Positions 8,128 to 18,151 of a stretch of DNA of 64,000 nucleotides are shown here, piece after piece. Numbering within the stretch: the stretch's first letter is position 1; each line of letters begins with the position of its first letter. The notes under the pieces are model-generated. The model saw only the letters and a list, made by a program, of their open reading frames with translations. It had not been told where the DNA came from and searched no databases. Both the position numbers and the translations under genes were made by a program. Source of the DNA: Pseudomonas viridiflava (GTDB lineage: Bacteria > Pseudomonadota > Gammaproteobacteria > Pseudomonadales > Pseudomonadaceae); contig NZ_UTKY01000053.1 of the NCBI RefSeq assembly GCF_900583165.1, positions 1 to 64,000 of the forward strand. Reading direction: 5' to 3'.

Positions 8128-9687
8128 ATGAAATCTCAAAACATGCTCGTTGCCGCGATGCTGATGGCCAGTGCCACAGCCTTCGCCAGCACCGCGCAGC
8201 CGGTCAAGGCGCCGACCATCGCCAAAGAGCTGCAACAGGCCAAGACCTACACCATTTCCAGCCCGCCCACTGCGCCGCTGGAAATGGCCAAGCCGGCCCT
8301 GCCTGATCTGTCGGGCTACACCGATGCGGCGATAGAAAAGAAGATCGTGCGCAGCAAGCCCGGCAAAGTCAGCATCCGCCGCATGATGCAGGAAGACGCC
8401 CTCAAGGACTTTATCGGCGGTGACAACAAGATGGCCGAATGGGTGGTGCGCCAGCACGGTATTCCCCAAGCGATCTTTGTGGATGACGGCTACATGAACC
8501 TCAAGGACCTGCTGGGTAAAGTGCCCAAGCAGTACCTGAGCGAAACGTCGCCGGGCGTGTTTCTGGCCAAGTTGCCGATCGTGGTCGGTCGCAAAGGCAT
8601 CCTGGAAATCGACAAGAAGACCCAGGAACTGCGTCTGTCTCAGGAAGCCGGTTCGTTCCTGATCAACGACGGCCAACTGTTTGTGCGTGACACCAAGGTC
8701 ACCGGCTGGAGCGAAAAGGCCAATGGCCCGTCGCTGTTCAAGTCGCCCAAGGAATTTCGCCCGTTCCTGCTGGCCTGGGGCGGCACCGAGACGTACATCT
8801 CCAAGACCAAGATGGCGAGCTTTGGCTACGCCAACAGTAAGTCGTACGGGGTGAGTATTTCCCAGTACACGCCGAACATGGCCAAGGTGCTCAAGCGTTC
8901 GGAGCCGACCGGCTGGATCATCGATTCCGAGTTCTCGGACATGTGGTACGGCTTCTACTGCTACGAGACCGAAGGCTTTGTGATCAAGAGCAACACCTAC
9001 AAAGACAACATCGTCTACGGCATTGACCCCCATGACCGCTCCCACGGCCTGATCATCGCGGACAACACCGTGTACGGCACCAAGAAGAAGCACGGCATCA
9101 TCATTTCGCGAGAAGTGAACGACAGCTTCATCTTCAATAACCGCAGCTACGACAACAAGCTCTCGGGCCTGGTACTCGACCGTAACAGCGTCAACAACTA
9201 TGTGGCCGACAACGAGTTCTACCGCAACCACACCGACGGCATCACCCTCTATGAGAGCGGTGACAACCTGCTGTGGGGCAACAAGGTGATTGCCAACCGT
9301 CGCCACGGTATCCGCGTGCGTAACAGCGTGAATATCAAACTGTACGAGAACACCTCGATGGCCAATGGGCTGACCGGCCTGTACGGCCACATCAAGGATC
9401 TGACCGACACCGACCGTGACATCGCCCTCGACCCGTTCGACGCCCAGGTGTCGCTGATCGTAGTCGGCGGAGAGCTGGCCGGTAACGGCAGCGGGCCGCT
9501 GTCTATCGACTCGCCGTTGAGCGTGGAGCTGTATCGCGTATCGATGCTGGCACCGACCAAATCCAGCGGTATCAGCTTCAACGGCATCCTTGGTGATCGC
9601 CAGGAAGAAATTCTCGACCTGCTGGTGCGCCAGCAGAAAGCCGTGCTGATCGACCCTGTCGAACGCCAGACCGAATTGCAGGACTGA
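8128..9687 (+). CDS. algG: Periplasmic mannuronan C5-epimerase
   Basis: AlgG converts D-mannuronate residues in the polymer to L-guluronate and also helps protect the chain in the periplasm. The 519-residue precursor has a signal peptide (MKSQNMLVAAMLMASATAFAS) and a right-handed beta-helix with CASH-type repeats. The catalytic motif DPHDRSH begins at D300. The ATG at 8128 has GGGAG 8 bases upstream (8115-8119); a longer GTG-initiated frame from 8101 overlaps algE and lacks a good ribosome site. Confidence 0.96.
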   Translation: MKSQNMLVAAMLMASATAFASTAQPVKAPTIAKELQQAKTYTISSPPTAPLEMAKPALPDLSGYTDAAIEKKIVRSKPGKVSIRRMMQEDALKDFIGGDNKMAEWVVRQHGIPQAIFVDDGYMNLKDLLGKVPKQYLSETSPGVFLAKLPIVVGRKGILEIDKKTQELRLSQEAGSFLINDGQLFVRDTKVTGWSEKANGPSLFKSPKEFRPFLLAWGGTETYISKTKMASFGYANSKSYGVSISQYTPNMAKVLKRSEPTGWIIDSEFSDMWYGFYCYETEGFVIKSNTYKDNIVYGIDPHDRSHGLIIADNTVYGTKKKHGIIISREVNDSFIFNNRSYDNKLSGLVLDRNSVNNYVADNEFYRNHTDGITLYESGDNLLWGNKVIANRRHGIRVRNSVNIKLYENTSMANGLTGLYGHIKDLTDTDRDIALDPFDAQVSLIVVGGELAGNGSGPLSIDSPLSVELYRVSMLAPTKSSGISFNGILGDRQEEILDLLVRQQKAVLIDPVERQTELQD

Positions 9688-9698
9688 GGATGACCCTT

Positions 9699-11147
9699 AT
9701 GCACCCACACATGATCAAACTGCTGAGCCTCTCGGGTCTGACCCTCGGCCTGCTCGCGGCCAGCCAGGGCGTACGCGCCGATGAGATCCAGGCGCCTACG
9801 TTCACTGCCGAACCGTGCTGCAGCCTGTGCCCGGCCGCCCATGACGCGAAGAACTACACCACGCGCTACCAGCAAAACTTCACCACCTTGGTGCAAGCCC
9901 AGGGCGACTGGCTGTTCCGTACCCAGGAAGACTTGCGCACAGAATTCGACACCAGCCCTGCTGGCTACAAACGCATGCAACAACTGCACGATGCGTTCAA
10001 GGCCAAGGGCGTGGAGTTGGTGGTGGTGTACCAGCCAACCCGTGGCCTGGTAAACCGCAACAAGCTCAACCCAGAAGAAAAAGCCAAGTTCGATTTCGAC
10101 AAAGCCCTGGCCAACTACAAGACCATGCTCGGGCGTTTCGCCAAGATGGGTTACGTAGTGCCGGACCTGTCGCCACTGACTAACGAGCAGCTGCCAGATG
10201 AGCTACCGGCCCACGATTTCTACTTCCGCGGCGACCAGCACTGGACCCCATACGGCGCCCAGCGCACCGCGAAAATCGTCGGCGAGAAAGTGCGCGCGAT
10301 GCCTGAATTCGCCGATATCCCCAAGCGTGAATTCGAGACCACCCGCTCCGGGCGCATGGGCAAGACCGGCACCCTGCACAACATGGCCGGGCAACTGTGC
10401 GGCACCAGCTACGCGGTCCAGTACATGGACCAGTTCACCACCGAGCCCAAGGGCGAAGCGGGCGACGGCGACCTGTTCGGCGACTCGGGCAACCCGCAGA
10501 TCACCCTGGTAGGCACCAGCCACAGCGGCAAGAACTACAACTTCGCAGGCTTCCTGGAACAGGAAATCGGTGCCGACATCCTCAACGTCGCCTTTCCCGG
10601 CGGTGGCCTGGAAGGTTCGATGATCCAGTACCTGGGCAGCGATGAATTCCAGAAGACCCCGCCAAAGATTTTGATCTGGGAATTCTCGCCGCTGTACCGC
10701 CTGGACCAAGAGACCATCTACCGCCAGATGATGTCGCTGTTGGACAACGGTTGCGAAGGCAAGACCGCTCAGCTGACAGCCAGCACTTCTTTGAAGCCGG
10801 GCAAGAACGAATTGATGGTTAACAGTTCCAACAAAGACCTGCGTAACGCCAATCACCAGGTGGATATCCGCTTCGCCGACCCGTCGGTGAAAACCCTGCA
10901 AGCCACCCTCTGGTACATGAACGGGCGCCACGAGGACATCAAGATCGAGAAACCCGAAACATCCGATACAGACGGGCGTTTCGCCTTCGAACTGCGCACC
11001 GATGAAGACTGGGCCTCGCAAAACTTGCTGGCCGTTGAAGTGCAGGGTCCAGAAAAGGGCACTGCCGCGCAGAAGGTTGAAGCGAAAATTTGCACACGCA
11101 ACGTATTCCCAAGCGGCGGTCAAAAAACCGCTTCACTCGGGCAATGA
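9699..11147 (+). CDS. algX: Alginate O-acetyltransferase / export scaffold
   Basis: AlgX binds alginate in the periplasm and transfers acetyl groups. It has an SGNH-hydrolase-like domain plus a C-terminal carbohydrate-binding module. The catalytic set is visible: D179 and H181 in [10 protein letters not shown] and Ser274 in GTSHSG. A signal peptide ends near VRADE and a Cys-rich stretch (EPCCSLC) follows. The ATG at 9699 is preferred because GAGGA (9686-9690) lies 8 bases before it; the in-frame ATG at 9690 overlaps that site. Length 482 aa, close to the P. aeruginosa protein. Confidence 0.96.
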   Translation: MHPHMIKLLSLSGLTLGLLAASQGVRADEIQAPTFTAEPCCSLCPAAHDAKNYTTRYQQNFTTLVQAQGDWLFRTQEDLRTEFDTSPAGYKRMQQLHDAFKAKGVELVVVYQPTRGLVNRNKLNPEEKAKFDFDKALANYKTMLGRFAKMGYVVPDLSPLTNEQLPDELPAHDFYFRGDQHWTPYGAQRTAKIVGEKVRAMPEFADIPKREFETTRSGRMGKTGTLHNMAGQLCGTSYAVQYMDQFTTEPKGEAGDGDLFGDSGNPQITLVGTSHSGKNYNFAGFLEQEIGADILNVAFPGGGLEGSMIQYLGSDEFQKTPPKILIWEFSPLYRLDQETIYRQMMSLLDNGCEGKTAQLTASTSLKPGKNELMVNSSNKDLRNANHQVDIRFADPSVKTLQATLWYMNGRHEDIKIEKPETSDTDGRFAFELRTDEDWASQNLLAVEVQGPEKGTAAQKVEAKICTRNVFPSGGQKTASLGQ

Positions 11148-11155
11148 GGTTACCT

Positions 11156-12265
11156 ATGCAGAAGTTATTGATTCCAACGTTACTCGGCCTCGCGATGTTT
11201 GCAGGCTCGGTTAACGCCGCCGCACCACTGCGTCCACCCCAGGGTTATTTCGCCCCAGTGGAAGCGTTCAAGACCGGCGACTTCAAGAATGACTGCGACG
11301 CCATGCCGGCGCCGTACACCGGCTCGCTGCAATTTCGCAGCAAGTACGAAGGCTCGGACAAGGCCCGTTCCACGCTGAATGTGCAGTCCGAAAAAGCTTT
11401 TCGCGACAGCACCGCCGACATTACCAAGCTGGAAAAAGACACCAGCAAGCGCGTGATGCAGTTCATGCGCGACGGTCGTCCGGAGCAGTTGGAATGCACG
11501 CTCAACTGGCTCACCAGCTGGGCCAAGGCGGATGCGTTGATGTCCAAGGACTTCAACCACACCGGCAAGTCCATGCGCAAATGGGCGCTGGGTAGCATGG
11601 CGTCGGCCTATGTGCGCTTGAAGTTTTCCGAGTCCCACCCGCTGGCCAATCACCAACAGGAAGCCCAGTTGATCGAGGCGTGGTTCAACAAACTGGCCGA
11701 TCAAGTGGTGAGCGACTGGGACAACCTGCCGCTGGAAAAAACCAACAACCACTCCTACTGGGCCGCCTGGTCGGTGATGGCAACCTCCATCGCCACCAAC
11801 CGTCGCGACCTGTTTGACTGGTCGGTGAAGGAATACAAAGTCGGCGTGAACCAGGTCGATGACCAGGGCTTCTTGCCGAACGAATTGAAGCGTCAGCAAC
11901 GGGCCTTGTCGTACCACAACTACGCGCTGCCACCGCTGTCGATGATCGCCAGTTTCGCGTTGGTCAACGGTGTTGACCTGCGCCAGGAAAACAACAGCGC
12001 GCTCAAACGCCTCGGCGACAAAGTGCTGGCCGGGGTGAAAGACCCGGAGATCTTCGAGAAGAAGAACGGTAAGGAACAAGACATGAAGGACCTCAAGGAA
12101 GACATGAAATATGCCTGGCTTGAACCCTTCTGCACCCTCTACACCTGCGCGCCGGATGTGATCGAGCGCAAGCACGGGATGCAGCCGTTCAAGACCTTCC
12201 GCTTGGGGGGTGACCTGACCAAGGTCTACGACCCGGCGCATGAAAAAGGCAACAAAGGTAGCTGA
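11156..12265 (+). CDS. algL: Alginate lyase (periplasmic)
   Basis: AlgL cleaves alginate by beta-elimination and clears polymer that fails to be exported. The 369-residue precursor starts [21 protein letters not shown] (signal peptide) and has the polysaccharide lyase family 5 motif NNHSYWAAW with N198 and H199. The ATG at 11156 follows GAGGT (11146-11150), which overlaps the algX stop. Length agrees with AlgL (about 367 aa). A REPIN follows the stop, separating algL from the acetylation genes. Confidence 0.96.
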   Translation: MQKLLIPTLLGLAMFAGSVNAAAPLRPPQGYFAPVEAFKTGDFKNDCDAMPAPYTGSLQFRSKYEGSDKARSTLNVQSEKAFRDSTADITKLEKDTSKRVMQFMRDGRPEQLECTLNWLTSWAKADALMSKDFNHTGKSMRKWALGSMASAYVRLKFSESHPLANHQQEAQLIEAWFNKLADQVVSDWDNLPLEKTNNHSYWAAWSVMATSIATNRRDLFDWSVKEYKVGVNQVDDQGFLPNELKRQQRALSYHNYALPPLSMIASFALVNGVDLRQENNSALKRLGDKVLAGVKDPEIFEKKNGKEQDMKDLKEDMKYAWLEPFCTLYTCAPDVIERKHGMQPFKTFRLGGDLTKVYDPAHEKGNKGS

Positions 12266-12283
12266 CGAAACGCGGTTAAAAAA

Positions 12284-12376
12284 ATGTGGGAGGGGGCTTG
12301 CCCCCGATAGCGGTGCATCAGTGGATGCATCTGGTGCCTGGCTCACTGCCATCGGGGGCAAGCCCCCTCCCACATT
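12284..12376. repeat. REPIN between algL and algI
   Basis: Two complete facing arms, tgtgggagggggcttgcccc and its reverse complement, flank a short inner palindrome (gcatcag...). It occupies most of the largest gap inside the alginate operon, about 220 bases. It could stabilise the 3' end of the algD-algL part of the message. A G-run/C-run patch follows at 12408-12447. Confidence 0.9.
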
Positions 12377-12486
12377 TGAACCCGGTTTCGGCAGTTGGAA
12401 TGAAGTACCGCCCTCCCCCGAATTTTCGTGGGGGGGTTTGGGGGGGCTGCGGCCCTTGACTGTTGGTTAAACATGGAGAGATCGGG

Positions 12487-14019
12487 ATGGTTTTCTCGTC
12501 CAATGTGTTCCTGTTTCTGTTCTTGCCGATCTTTCTCGGCTTGTACTACTTGAGCGGGCAACGCTATCGCAACCTGCTGCTGCTGATTGCCAGCTATGTG
12601 TTCTACGCCTGGTGGCGAGTGGACTTTTTGGCGCTGTTCGCCGCCGTGACGCTGTGGAACTACTGGATCGGCCTCAAAGTCGGTGCAGCCGGCGTGCGCA
12701 CCAAGCCGGCCCAGCGCTGGCTGCTCTTGGGCGTGGCGGTTGACCTGTGCATCCTCGGCTACTTCAAGTACGCCAACTTCGGCGTCGACAGCATCAATGT
12801 GATGATGAAGTCAGCGGGTCTGGAGCCGTTCATCCTGACCCACGTGCTGTTGCCGATCGGTATCTCGTTCTACATCTTCGAATCGATCAGCTACATCATC
12901 GACGTGTATCGCGGCGACACCCCTGCCACCCGCAACCTGATCGACTTTGCGGCGTTCGTGGCGATCTTCCCGCACTTGATTGCCGGCCCGGTGCTGCGCT
13001 TTCGCGACCTGGCCGACCAATTCAACAACCGCACCCACACCCTCGACAAGTTCTCCGAGGGCTGCACGCGGTTCATGCAAGGTTTCATCAAGAAGGTGTT
13101 TATTGCCGACACCCTCGCGGTGGTGGCCGACCACTGCTTCGCCCTGCAAAACCCCACCACGGGCGATGCCTGGCTCGGCGCGCTGGCCTATACCGCGCAA
13201 CTGTATTTCGACTTCTCCGGCTACAGCGACATGGCGATCGGTTTGGGCTTGATGATGGGTTTCCGCTTCATGGAAAACTTCAAGCAGCCGTACATCAGCC
13301 AGTCGATCACCGAGTTCTGGCGCCGCTGGCACATCAGCCTCTCCACTTGGCTGCGTGACTACCTGTACATCACCCTGGGCGGCAACCGTAAAGGCACGCT
13401 GACCACCTACCGCAACCTGTTCCTGACCATGCTGCTCGGCGGCCTGTGGCACGGCGCGAACATCACCTACATCGTGTGGGGTGCCTGGCACGGCATGTGG
13501 CTGGCGATTGAAAAAGCCATCGGCCTCAACACCGCGCCGCGCAGCTTCAACGTGTTGCGCTGGGCCTTCACCTTCCTGCTGGTGGTGATGGGCTGGGTGA
13601 TCTTCCGCTCTGAAAACCTGCACGTCGCCGGCCGTATGTACGGTGCGATGTTCAGCTTTGGCGAGTGGTCGCTGTCGGAACTCAACCGCGCCAGCCTCAC
13701 CGGCCTGCAAGTGGCAACCCTGGTGGTGGCGTACGCAACCTTGGCGTTCTTCGGTCTGCGGGATTTCTATACCAACCGCCCTGCCGAAAAAACCAAGCCG
13801 GCCGACCCAAGCCTGATCAAGGCGGTACCGGGCGACAACCCTGGCAGCATCCACCAGCCTGGTTTCACCGTGGGCCAGGACGCTGCCGTACAACCGGCCT
13901 ACTGGACCGCTGACTGGCCACGCTACGCCATGCGCGCTGCGGTGCTGCTGCTGTTCGTGGCGTCGATTCTCAAACTGTCGGCGCAGAGTTTCTCGCCGTT
14001 CCTTTACTTCCAATTTTGA
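12487..14019 (+). CDS. algI: Alginate O-acetylation membrane protein, MBOAT family
   Basis: AlgI is a multi-pass inner-membrane MBOAT acyltransferase that passes acetyl groups across the membrane to AlgJ and AlgX. The 510-residue product starts MVFSSNVFLFLFLPIF and has about ten hydrophobic segments. The essential histidine is at H322 in LLGGLWHGA, the same number as in P. aeruginosa. GGAG lies 8 bases before the ATG at 12487; the frame extends upstream to a TTG at 12463 with no supporting site. Because a REPIN splits it from algL, an extra promoter or RNA processing site in 12266-12486 is possible, but none is obvious. Confidence 0.96.
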   Translation: MVFSSNVFLFLFLPIFLGLYYLSGQRYRNLLLLIASYVFYAWWRVDFLALFAAVTLWNYWIGLKVGAAGVRTKPAQRWLLLGVAVDLCILGYFKYANFGVDSINVMMKSAGLEPFILTHVLLPIGISFYIFESISYIIDVYRGDTPATRNLIDFAAFVAIFPHLIAGPVLRFRDLADQFNNRTHTLDKFSEGCTRFMQGFIKKVFIADTLAVVADHCFALQNPTTGDAWLGALAYTAQLYFDFSGYSDMAIGLGLMMGFRFMENFKQPYISQSITEFWRRWHISLSTWLRDYLYITLGGNRKGTLTTYRNLFLTMLLGGLWHGANITYIVWGAWHGMWLAIEKAIGLNTAPRSFNVLRWAFTFLLVVMGWVIFRSENLHVAGRMYGAMFSFGEWSLSELNRASLTGLQVATLVVAYATLAFFGLRDFYTNRPAEKTKPADPSLIKAVPGDNPGSIHQPGFTVGQDAAVQPAYWTADWPRYAMRAAVLLLFVASILKLSAQSFSPFLYFQF

Positions 14020-14030
14020 GGGAGCCGACC

Positions 14031-15215
14031 ATGACCCGTTCATTACGCGTCCTCTATATCAGCTTGTTCCTGGTGGTGCTGCTGGCCCTGGGCGCCTGGT
14101 CGCTGCGCAGCTTCCTGGGCTTTAGCACCAACGCCGATGCCACCGTGCTTAACGGTCGCTGGAGCAAAGCCGTCGAGACGCACTACGACGACGAGTTCCC
14201 GATCAAGCGCATCGGCACCAACCTGTGGGCGGCGCTGGACTACAAGCTGTTCAACGAAGGTCGCCCTGGCGTGGTGCTGGGCCGCGATCACTGGTTGTAC
14301 AGCGACGAGGAGTTCAACCCGATCGTCAATGAAGACCAGAACCTGCAAGGCAACTACGCGCTGGTTGAAGGCGTGCGCCAGAAGCTCAAGGCCCAAGGCA
14401 TTCAGCTGGTGATGGCGATTGTTCCTGCCAAAGTGCGCCTGTACCCGGAGCACGTGGGTGAGGTGAAACCGGCCAGCATCCACGCCAACCTGTATCAGGA
14501 CTTCCACGCTCGTGTCGCCGCCGACAACATCCCGGCCCCCGACCTGCTGGGCCCGCTGCAACAGGCCAAGCTGAGCGGCAAGCAAGTGTTCCTGCGTACC
14601 GACACCCACTGGACCCCAGACGGTGCCGAGATCGCCGCCAAGCAATTGGCCAAGGGCATTGCCGAGAAAACCCCACTGAGCGGCGAGCCACAGCGCTTTG
14701 TCACCGAGGCCGAAAACACCGCACCGCATAAAGGCGACCTGCGTCTGTTCCTGCCACTGGACCCGCTGTTTGAAAACCTGATGCCACCCAAGGAACCGCT
14801 GGAAAAACGCGTGACGCACCTGGCCAAAGAGGGTGGCGACGACGCACTGTTCAGTGACAGCGAGACCCCGGTTGCATTGGTGGGCACCAGCTATAGCGCC
14901 AACCCTAACTGGAACTTCGTCGGTGCACTCAAGCAAGCCCTGCACAGCGACGTGATCAACTATTCGGAGGACGGCCACGGCCCGATCCTGCCGATGCTCA
15001 GCTACCTGAAAAGTGACGATTTCAAGAACAGCCCGCCACAAGTGCTGATCTGGGAATTTCCTGAACGCTATCTGCCTGTCAACAACGAAATCGGTGATGC
15101 CGACCCGTCATGGGTTGCGCAACTTAAACAAGCCGGTTCGCGCCAACAAAACATGGCACTGAACACCCCAGTTAAAAACCCAAAATCCGAGACGCCCGAC
15201 CGGGCGCAAAACTGA
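14031..15215 (+). CDS. algJ: Alginate O-acetyltransferase AlgJ
   Basis: AlgJ is a membrane-anchored periplasmic SGNH-like protein that works with AlgI and AlgF in acetylation. It has an uncleaved N-terminal helix (VLYISLFLVVLLALGAWS), D191 and H193 in RTDTHWTPDG and Ser287 in LVGTSYSA, paralogous to AlgX. The ATG at 14031 follows GGGAG and is 11 bases after the algI stop. Length 394 aa. Confidence 0.95.
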   Translation: MTRSLRVLYISLFLVVLLALGAWSLRSFLGFSTNADATVLNGRWSKAVETHYDDEFPIKRIGTNLWAALDYKLFNEGRPGVVLGRDHWLYSDEEFNPIVNEDQNLQGNYALVEGVRQKLKAQGIQLVMAIVPAKVRLYPEHVGEVKPASIHANLYQDFHARVAADNIPAPDLLGPLQQAKLSGKQVFLRTDTHWTPDGAEIAAKQLAKGIAEKTPLSGEPQRFVTEAENTAPHKGDLRLFLPLDPLFENLMPPKEPLEKRVTHLAKEGGDDALFSDSETPVALVGTSYSANPNWNFVGALKQALHSDVINYSEDGHGPILPMLSYLKSDDFKNSPPQVLIWEFPERYLPVNNEIGDADPSWVAQLKQAGSRQQNMALNTPVKNPKSETPDRAQN

Positions 15216-15231
15216 AAGAGAGGTAACTCAC

Positions 15232-15885
15232 ATGACTTTCACTACAACTCCTCGTCGTCTCGCTAAAACCCTGGCACTCGCAGCCGGCCTGAGCGTGGTT
15301 TCCCTGTCGGCCGTTGCCGGTGATGCGGCTTTGTACGGCCCTGTGGCGCCGAAAGGTTCGAGCTTCGTGCGCGTTTACAACGCCTCCAACCAAGAGGTCA
15401 GCGCGACCGTTGGCAGCACCAACCTGAGCGAAGTCGCCCCGCTGGCCAGCAGCGATTTCAGCTTCATGCCAGGCGGTGACTACAGCGCCAAGCTGGGCAG
15501 CCAGACCGTACCGGTCAAGCTCGCCGCCGACCACTACTACACCTTGGTCAACAACAGCAGCGGCCAACCGCAACTGATCGAAGAGCCGCCGTTCAAGAAC
15601 AAGCAAAAATCCCTGGTACGTGTGCAAAACCTGAGTGACAAGGCCCTGACCTTGAAGACCGCCGATGGCAAGACCGATGTGGTCAAGTCGGTGGCCGCCA
15701 AGGGCCGTGGCGAGCGCGAAATCAACCCGGTGAAGGTAAGCCTGGCGTTGTATGACGGTGACAAGAAAGTCGGTGATGTGAAGCCGGTTGCGTTGGAACG
15801 TGGTGAAGCGGCGGTGCTGTATGTCACAGGCTCCGGTTCGAGCCTGTCGCCAGTCTGGGTGAAACGCCCGGTATCGACCCGCTGA
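15232..15885 (+). CDS. algF: Alginate O-acetylation adaptor protein
   Basis: AlgF is a small periplasmic protein needed for alginate acetylation and thought to link AlgJ and AlgX. The 217-residue precursor has a signal peptide (about residues 1-28, ending LSAVAG) and two beta-rich halves; no catalytic motif is expected. GAGAGG lies just upstream of the ATG. It follows algJ by 16 bases and precedes algA, the normal position. Confidence 0.94.
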   Translation: MTFTTTPRRLAKTLALAAGLSVVSLSAVAGDAALYGPVAPKGSSFVRVYNASNQEVSATVGSTNLSEVAPLASSDFSFMPGGDYSAKLGSQTVPVKLAADHYYTLVNNSSGQPQLIEEPPFKNKQKSLVRVQNLSDKALTLKTADGKTDVVKSVAAKGRGEREINPVKVSLALYDGDKKVGDVKPVALERGEAAVLYVTGSGSSLSPVWVKRPVSTR

Positions 15886-15903
15886 TTAGCTTTTCAACTT
15901 GAG

Positions 15904-15925
15904 GCCCGCCCCATTAGGGGTGGGC
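15904..15925 (+). other. Short stem-loop in the algF-algA gap
   Basis: GCCCGCCCC (15904-15912) pairs with GGGGTGGGC (15917-15925) across a four-base ATTA loop, with one G-U pair. No U-run follows, so it is not a standard terminator. It may set the relative level of algA, which is also needed for other mannose sugars. Confidence 0.5.
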
Positions 15926-15957
15926 TCTGACCCCAATCGATTCAAGGAGAAACACCC

Positions 15958-17409
15958 ATGATCCCAGTAATCCTCTCCGGTGGCAGCGGCTCACGTCTTT
16001 GGCCGCTTTCGCGCAAACAGTTCCCAAAACAGTTCCTGGCCCTGACCGGTGAGCACACGCTGTTCCAGCAAACCTTGGAACGCCTGGTGTTCGAAGGCAT
16101 GGACTCGCCGATCGTGGTCTGCAACAAAGACCACCGTTTTATCGTCAACGAGCAACTGGCCAACCGTAAGCTTGAATGCCAGCGCATCCTGATGGAACCG
16201 TTCGGTCGCAACACTGCACCGGCCGTGGCGCTCACCGCGATGATGCTGGTCAACGAAGGCCGCGACGAGCTGATGCTGGTGCTGCCCGCCGACCACGTGA
16301 TCGACGACCAGAAAGCCCTGCAGCGCGCCCTGGCCCTGGCCACTGTGGCCGCCGAGCGCGGCGAGATGGTACTGTTCGGCGTACCGGCGACCCGTCCGGA
16401 AACCGGCTACGGCTACATCAAGTCCACCGCCGATTCGCTGCTCCCCGAAGGCGTGAGCCGGGTCGAGCAGTTCGTGGAAAAACCGAATGAAAAACGCGCC
16501 GTCGAGTTCGTCAAAAGCGGCGGTTACTTCTGGAACAGCGGCATGTTCCTGTTCCGCGCGAGTCGCTTCCTCGAAGAGCTGAAAAAGCACGACCCGGACA
16601 TCTACGACACCTGCCTGCTGACCCTCGAGCGCAGCGAGCAGGATGCCGACACGGTGTCCTTCGACGAAGCGACGTTCGCCTGCTGCCCGGACAACTCCAT
16701 CGACTACGCCGTGATGGAAAAAACCCAGCGCGCTTGCGTCGTCCCACTGAGCGCCGGCTGGAGCGACGTGGGTTGCTGGGCGTCGCTGTGGGCGGTCAAC
16801 GATAAAGACGCCAACGGCAACGTGACCAAGGGCGACGTGGTGATCCAGGACAGCAAGAACTGCATGATCCACGGCAACGGCAAACTGGTGTCGGTGATCG
16901 GCCTGGAAAATATCGTCGTGGTAGAAACCAAGGACGCGATGATGATTGCCCACAAGGACAAGGTCCAGGGCGTCAAGCAGATGGTCAACACCCTCAACGA
17001 ACAGGGCCGCAGCGAAACCCAGAACCACTGCGAAGTCTATCGCCCGTGGGGCTCCTACGACTCGGTGGACATGGGCGGCCGCTTCCAGGTCAAGCACATT
17101 TCGGTCAAGCCGGGCGCATGCCTGTCGCTGCAAATGCACCACCACCGCGCCGAACACTGGATCGTGGTCAGCGGCACCGCCGAAGTGACCTGCGACGAGA
17201 ATGTGTTCCTGCTGTGTGAGAACCAGTCCACCTACATCCCGATCGCCTCGGTGCACCGCCTGCGCAACCCGGGCAAGATCCCGTTGGAGATCATCGAAGT
17301 GCAATCGGGCAGCTACCTGGGCGAAGACGATATTGAGCGGTTCGAAGATATCTACGGTCGTTCGACGCCGGTTGAACGTGGCGTGTCGGTGAAAACTATC
17401 GCGCAGTAA
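15958..17409 (+). CDS. algA: Bifunctional phosphomannose isomerase / GDP-mannose pyrophosphorylase
   Basis: AlgA makes mannose-6-phosphate from fructose-6-phosphate and later GDP-mannose from mannose-1-phosphate; AlgC, encoded elsewhere, does the middle step. The N-terminal nucleotidyltransferase domain has GGSGSRLWPLSR at residues 7-18 and FVEKP. The C-terminal cupin-type isomerase domain has QMHHHRAEHWIVVSG. Length 483 aa as in the family. AAGGAG lies upstream of the ATG. It is the last gene of the operon and is followed by a strong terminator. Confidence 0.97.
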   Translation: MIPVILSGGSGSRLWPLSRKQFPKQFLALTGEHTLFQQTLERLVFEGMDSPIVVCNKDHRFIVNEQLANRKLECQRILMEPFGRNTAPAVALTAMMLVNEGRDELMLVLPADHVIDDQKALQRALALATVAAERGEMVLFGVPATRPETGYGYIKSTADSLLPEGVSRVEQFVEKPNEKRAVEFVKSGGYFWNSGMFLFRASRFLEELKKHDPDIYDTCLLTLERSEQDADTVSFDEATFACCPDNSIDYAVMEKTQRACVVPLSAGWSDVGCWASLWAVNDKDANGNVTKGDVVIQDSKNCMIHGNGKLVSVIGLENIVVVETKDAMMIAHKDKVQGVKQMVNTLNEQGRSETQNHCEVYRPWGSYDSVDMGGRFQVKHISVKPGACLSLQMHHHRAEHWIVVSGTAEVTCDENVFLLCENQSTYIPIASVHRLRNPGKIPLEIIEVQSGSYLGEDDIERFEDIYGRSTPVERGVSVKTIAQ

Positions 17410-17423
17410 AAGCGTCGTATAAG

Positions 17424-17484
17424 AAGCCCCCGTCCAGCCGACTGCGTCCCCTATCCGCAGCCGGTTGGGCGGGGGCTTTTTTTT
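17424..17484 (+). terminator. Intrinsic terminator of the alginate operon
   Basis: A long G+C-rich stem starts with aagcccccg (17424) and closes with cgggggctt followed by T8 (to 17484). The stem is interrupted by small bulges (cagccg/cggttg). It lies 15 bases after the algA stop. Confidence 0.9.
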
Positions 17485-17511
17485 GGGGTTTTTTGGTGGC
17501 TGTGAGGGCCT

Positions 17512-17585
17512 CATCGGGGGCAAGCCCCCTCCCACATTTGAATGTATTCACAAATCAAAGGTGGGAGGGGGCTTGCCCCCGATGT
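17512..17585. repeat. Two REP arms in the outward arrangement
   Basis: The reverse-type arm (catcgggggcaagccccctc...) comes first and the forward arm (gtgggagggggcttgccccc...) second, so the tgtggg ends face each other across about 24 bases. Standard REPINs in this window have the opposite order. Confidence 0.85.
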
Positions 17586-17672
17586 GGCCCTTGCAGTCAC
17601 CACTGCTTTCAAGCCACCCATTCCCACCTACGCTTAAGTTAGGATGCTCGTTCCCAATTCGAGGTGGTCACC

Positions 17673-18137
17673 ATGTTCTTCGGCGTTCTCCTGATCATCA
17701 CCTGGCTGATCCTACTGCTGCGCTACCCCGCCAAGGCCCTGCCCGTATCCCTCGCCGCAGCGGTGGGCCTGGGCTTCGTGGCGATCTGGATAGTCTGGCT
17801 CGACAACCGCGAAGCCTCCCAACTGGCACGCCTTGAACTGCGCATCACCTATGCGCCGCAAGAATGCCCCGCCGACCGCCCCCTAAAACTGACCCTCAAC
17901 AACGGCAACGACGTGCCCCTCACCGAACTGCGCTGGCGCCTCGCCGCCTACGCGCCGGGCGACACCGTCAACCTGGCCGACAACGTCTACGCCGCCCCCC
18001 GCTATCGCGGCCCCGGCGAGCTGCAGGCCGGCGCGACCTGGGAAGACTGCCTGCCCACCCCGCCACTGCGCCCCGGCTATCGCCCCCAAACCCTGGAATT
18101 TCGCGCCGAGCACCTGCAAGGCAGTTTCTCGGACTGA
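17673..18137 (+). CDS. Small membrane protein of unknown function
   Basis: The 154-residue product has two hydrophobic helices near the N-terminus (FFGVLLIITWLILLL and a second ending IWIVWL), then a soluble, proline-rich domain that could lie in the periplasm and contains Cys pairs (PQECPADRP, WEDCLP). I do not recognise the family. The ATG at 17673 follows GAGGTGG by 5 bases; a GTG at 17664 lies inside that site. It sits just ahead of the SDR gene with a 14-base gap and could be cotranscribed. Confidence 0.65.
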   Translation: MFFGVLLIITWLILLLRYPAKALPVSLAAAVGLGFVAIWIVWLDNREASQLARLELRITYAPQECPADRPLKLTLNNGNDVPLTELRWRLAAYAPGDTVNLADNVYAAPRYRGPGELQAGATWEDCLPTPPLRPGYRPQTLEFRAEHLQGSFSD

Positions 18138-18151
18138 CAAAGGACTGACCC

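Noticed and set aside
12240..12470. Short open frame across the algL-algI gap with a GRGLAPDSG-like peptide
   Set aside because: The peptide is simply the translation of REPIN arms and recurs wherever a REPIN occurs. It is a known type of false gene call.
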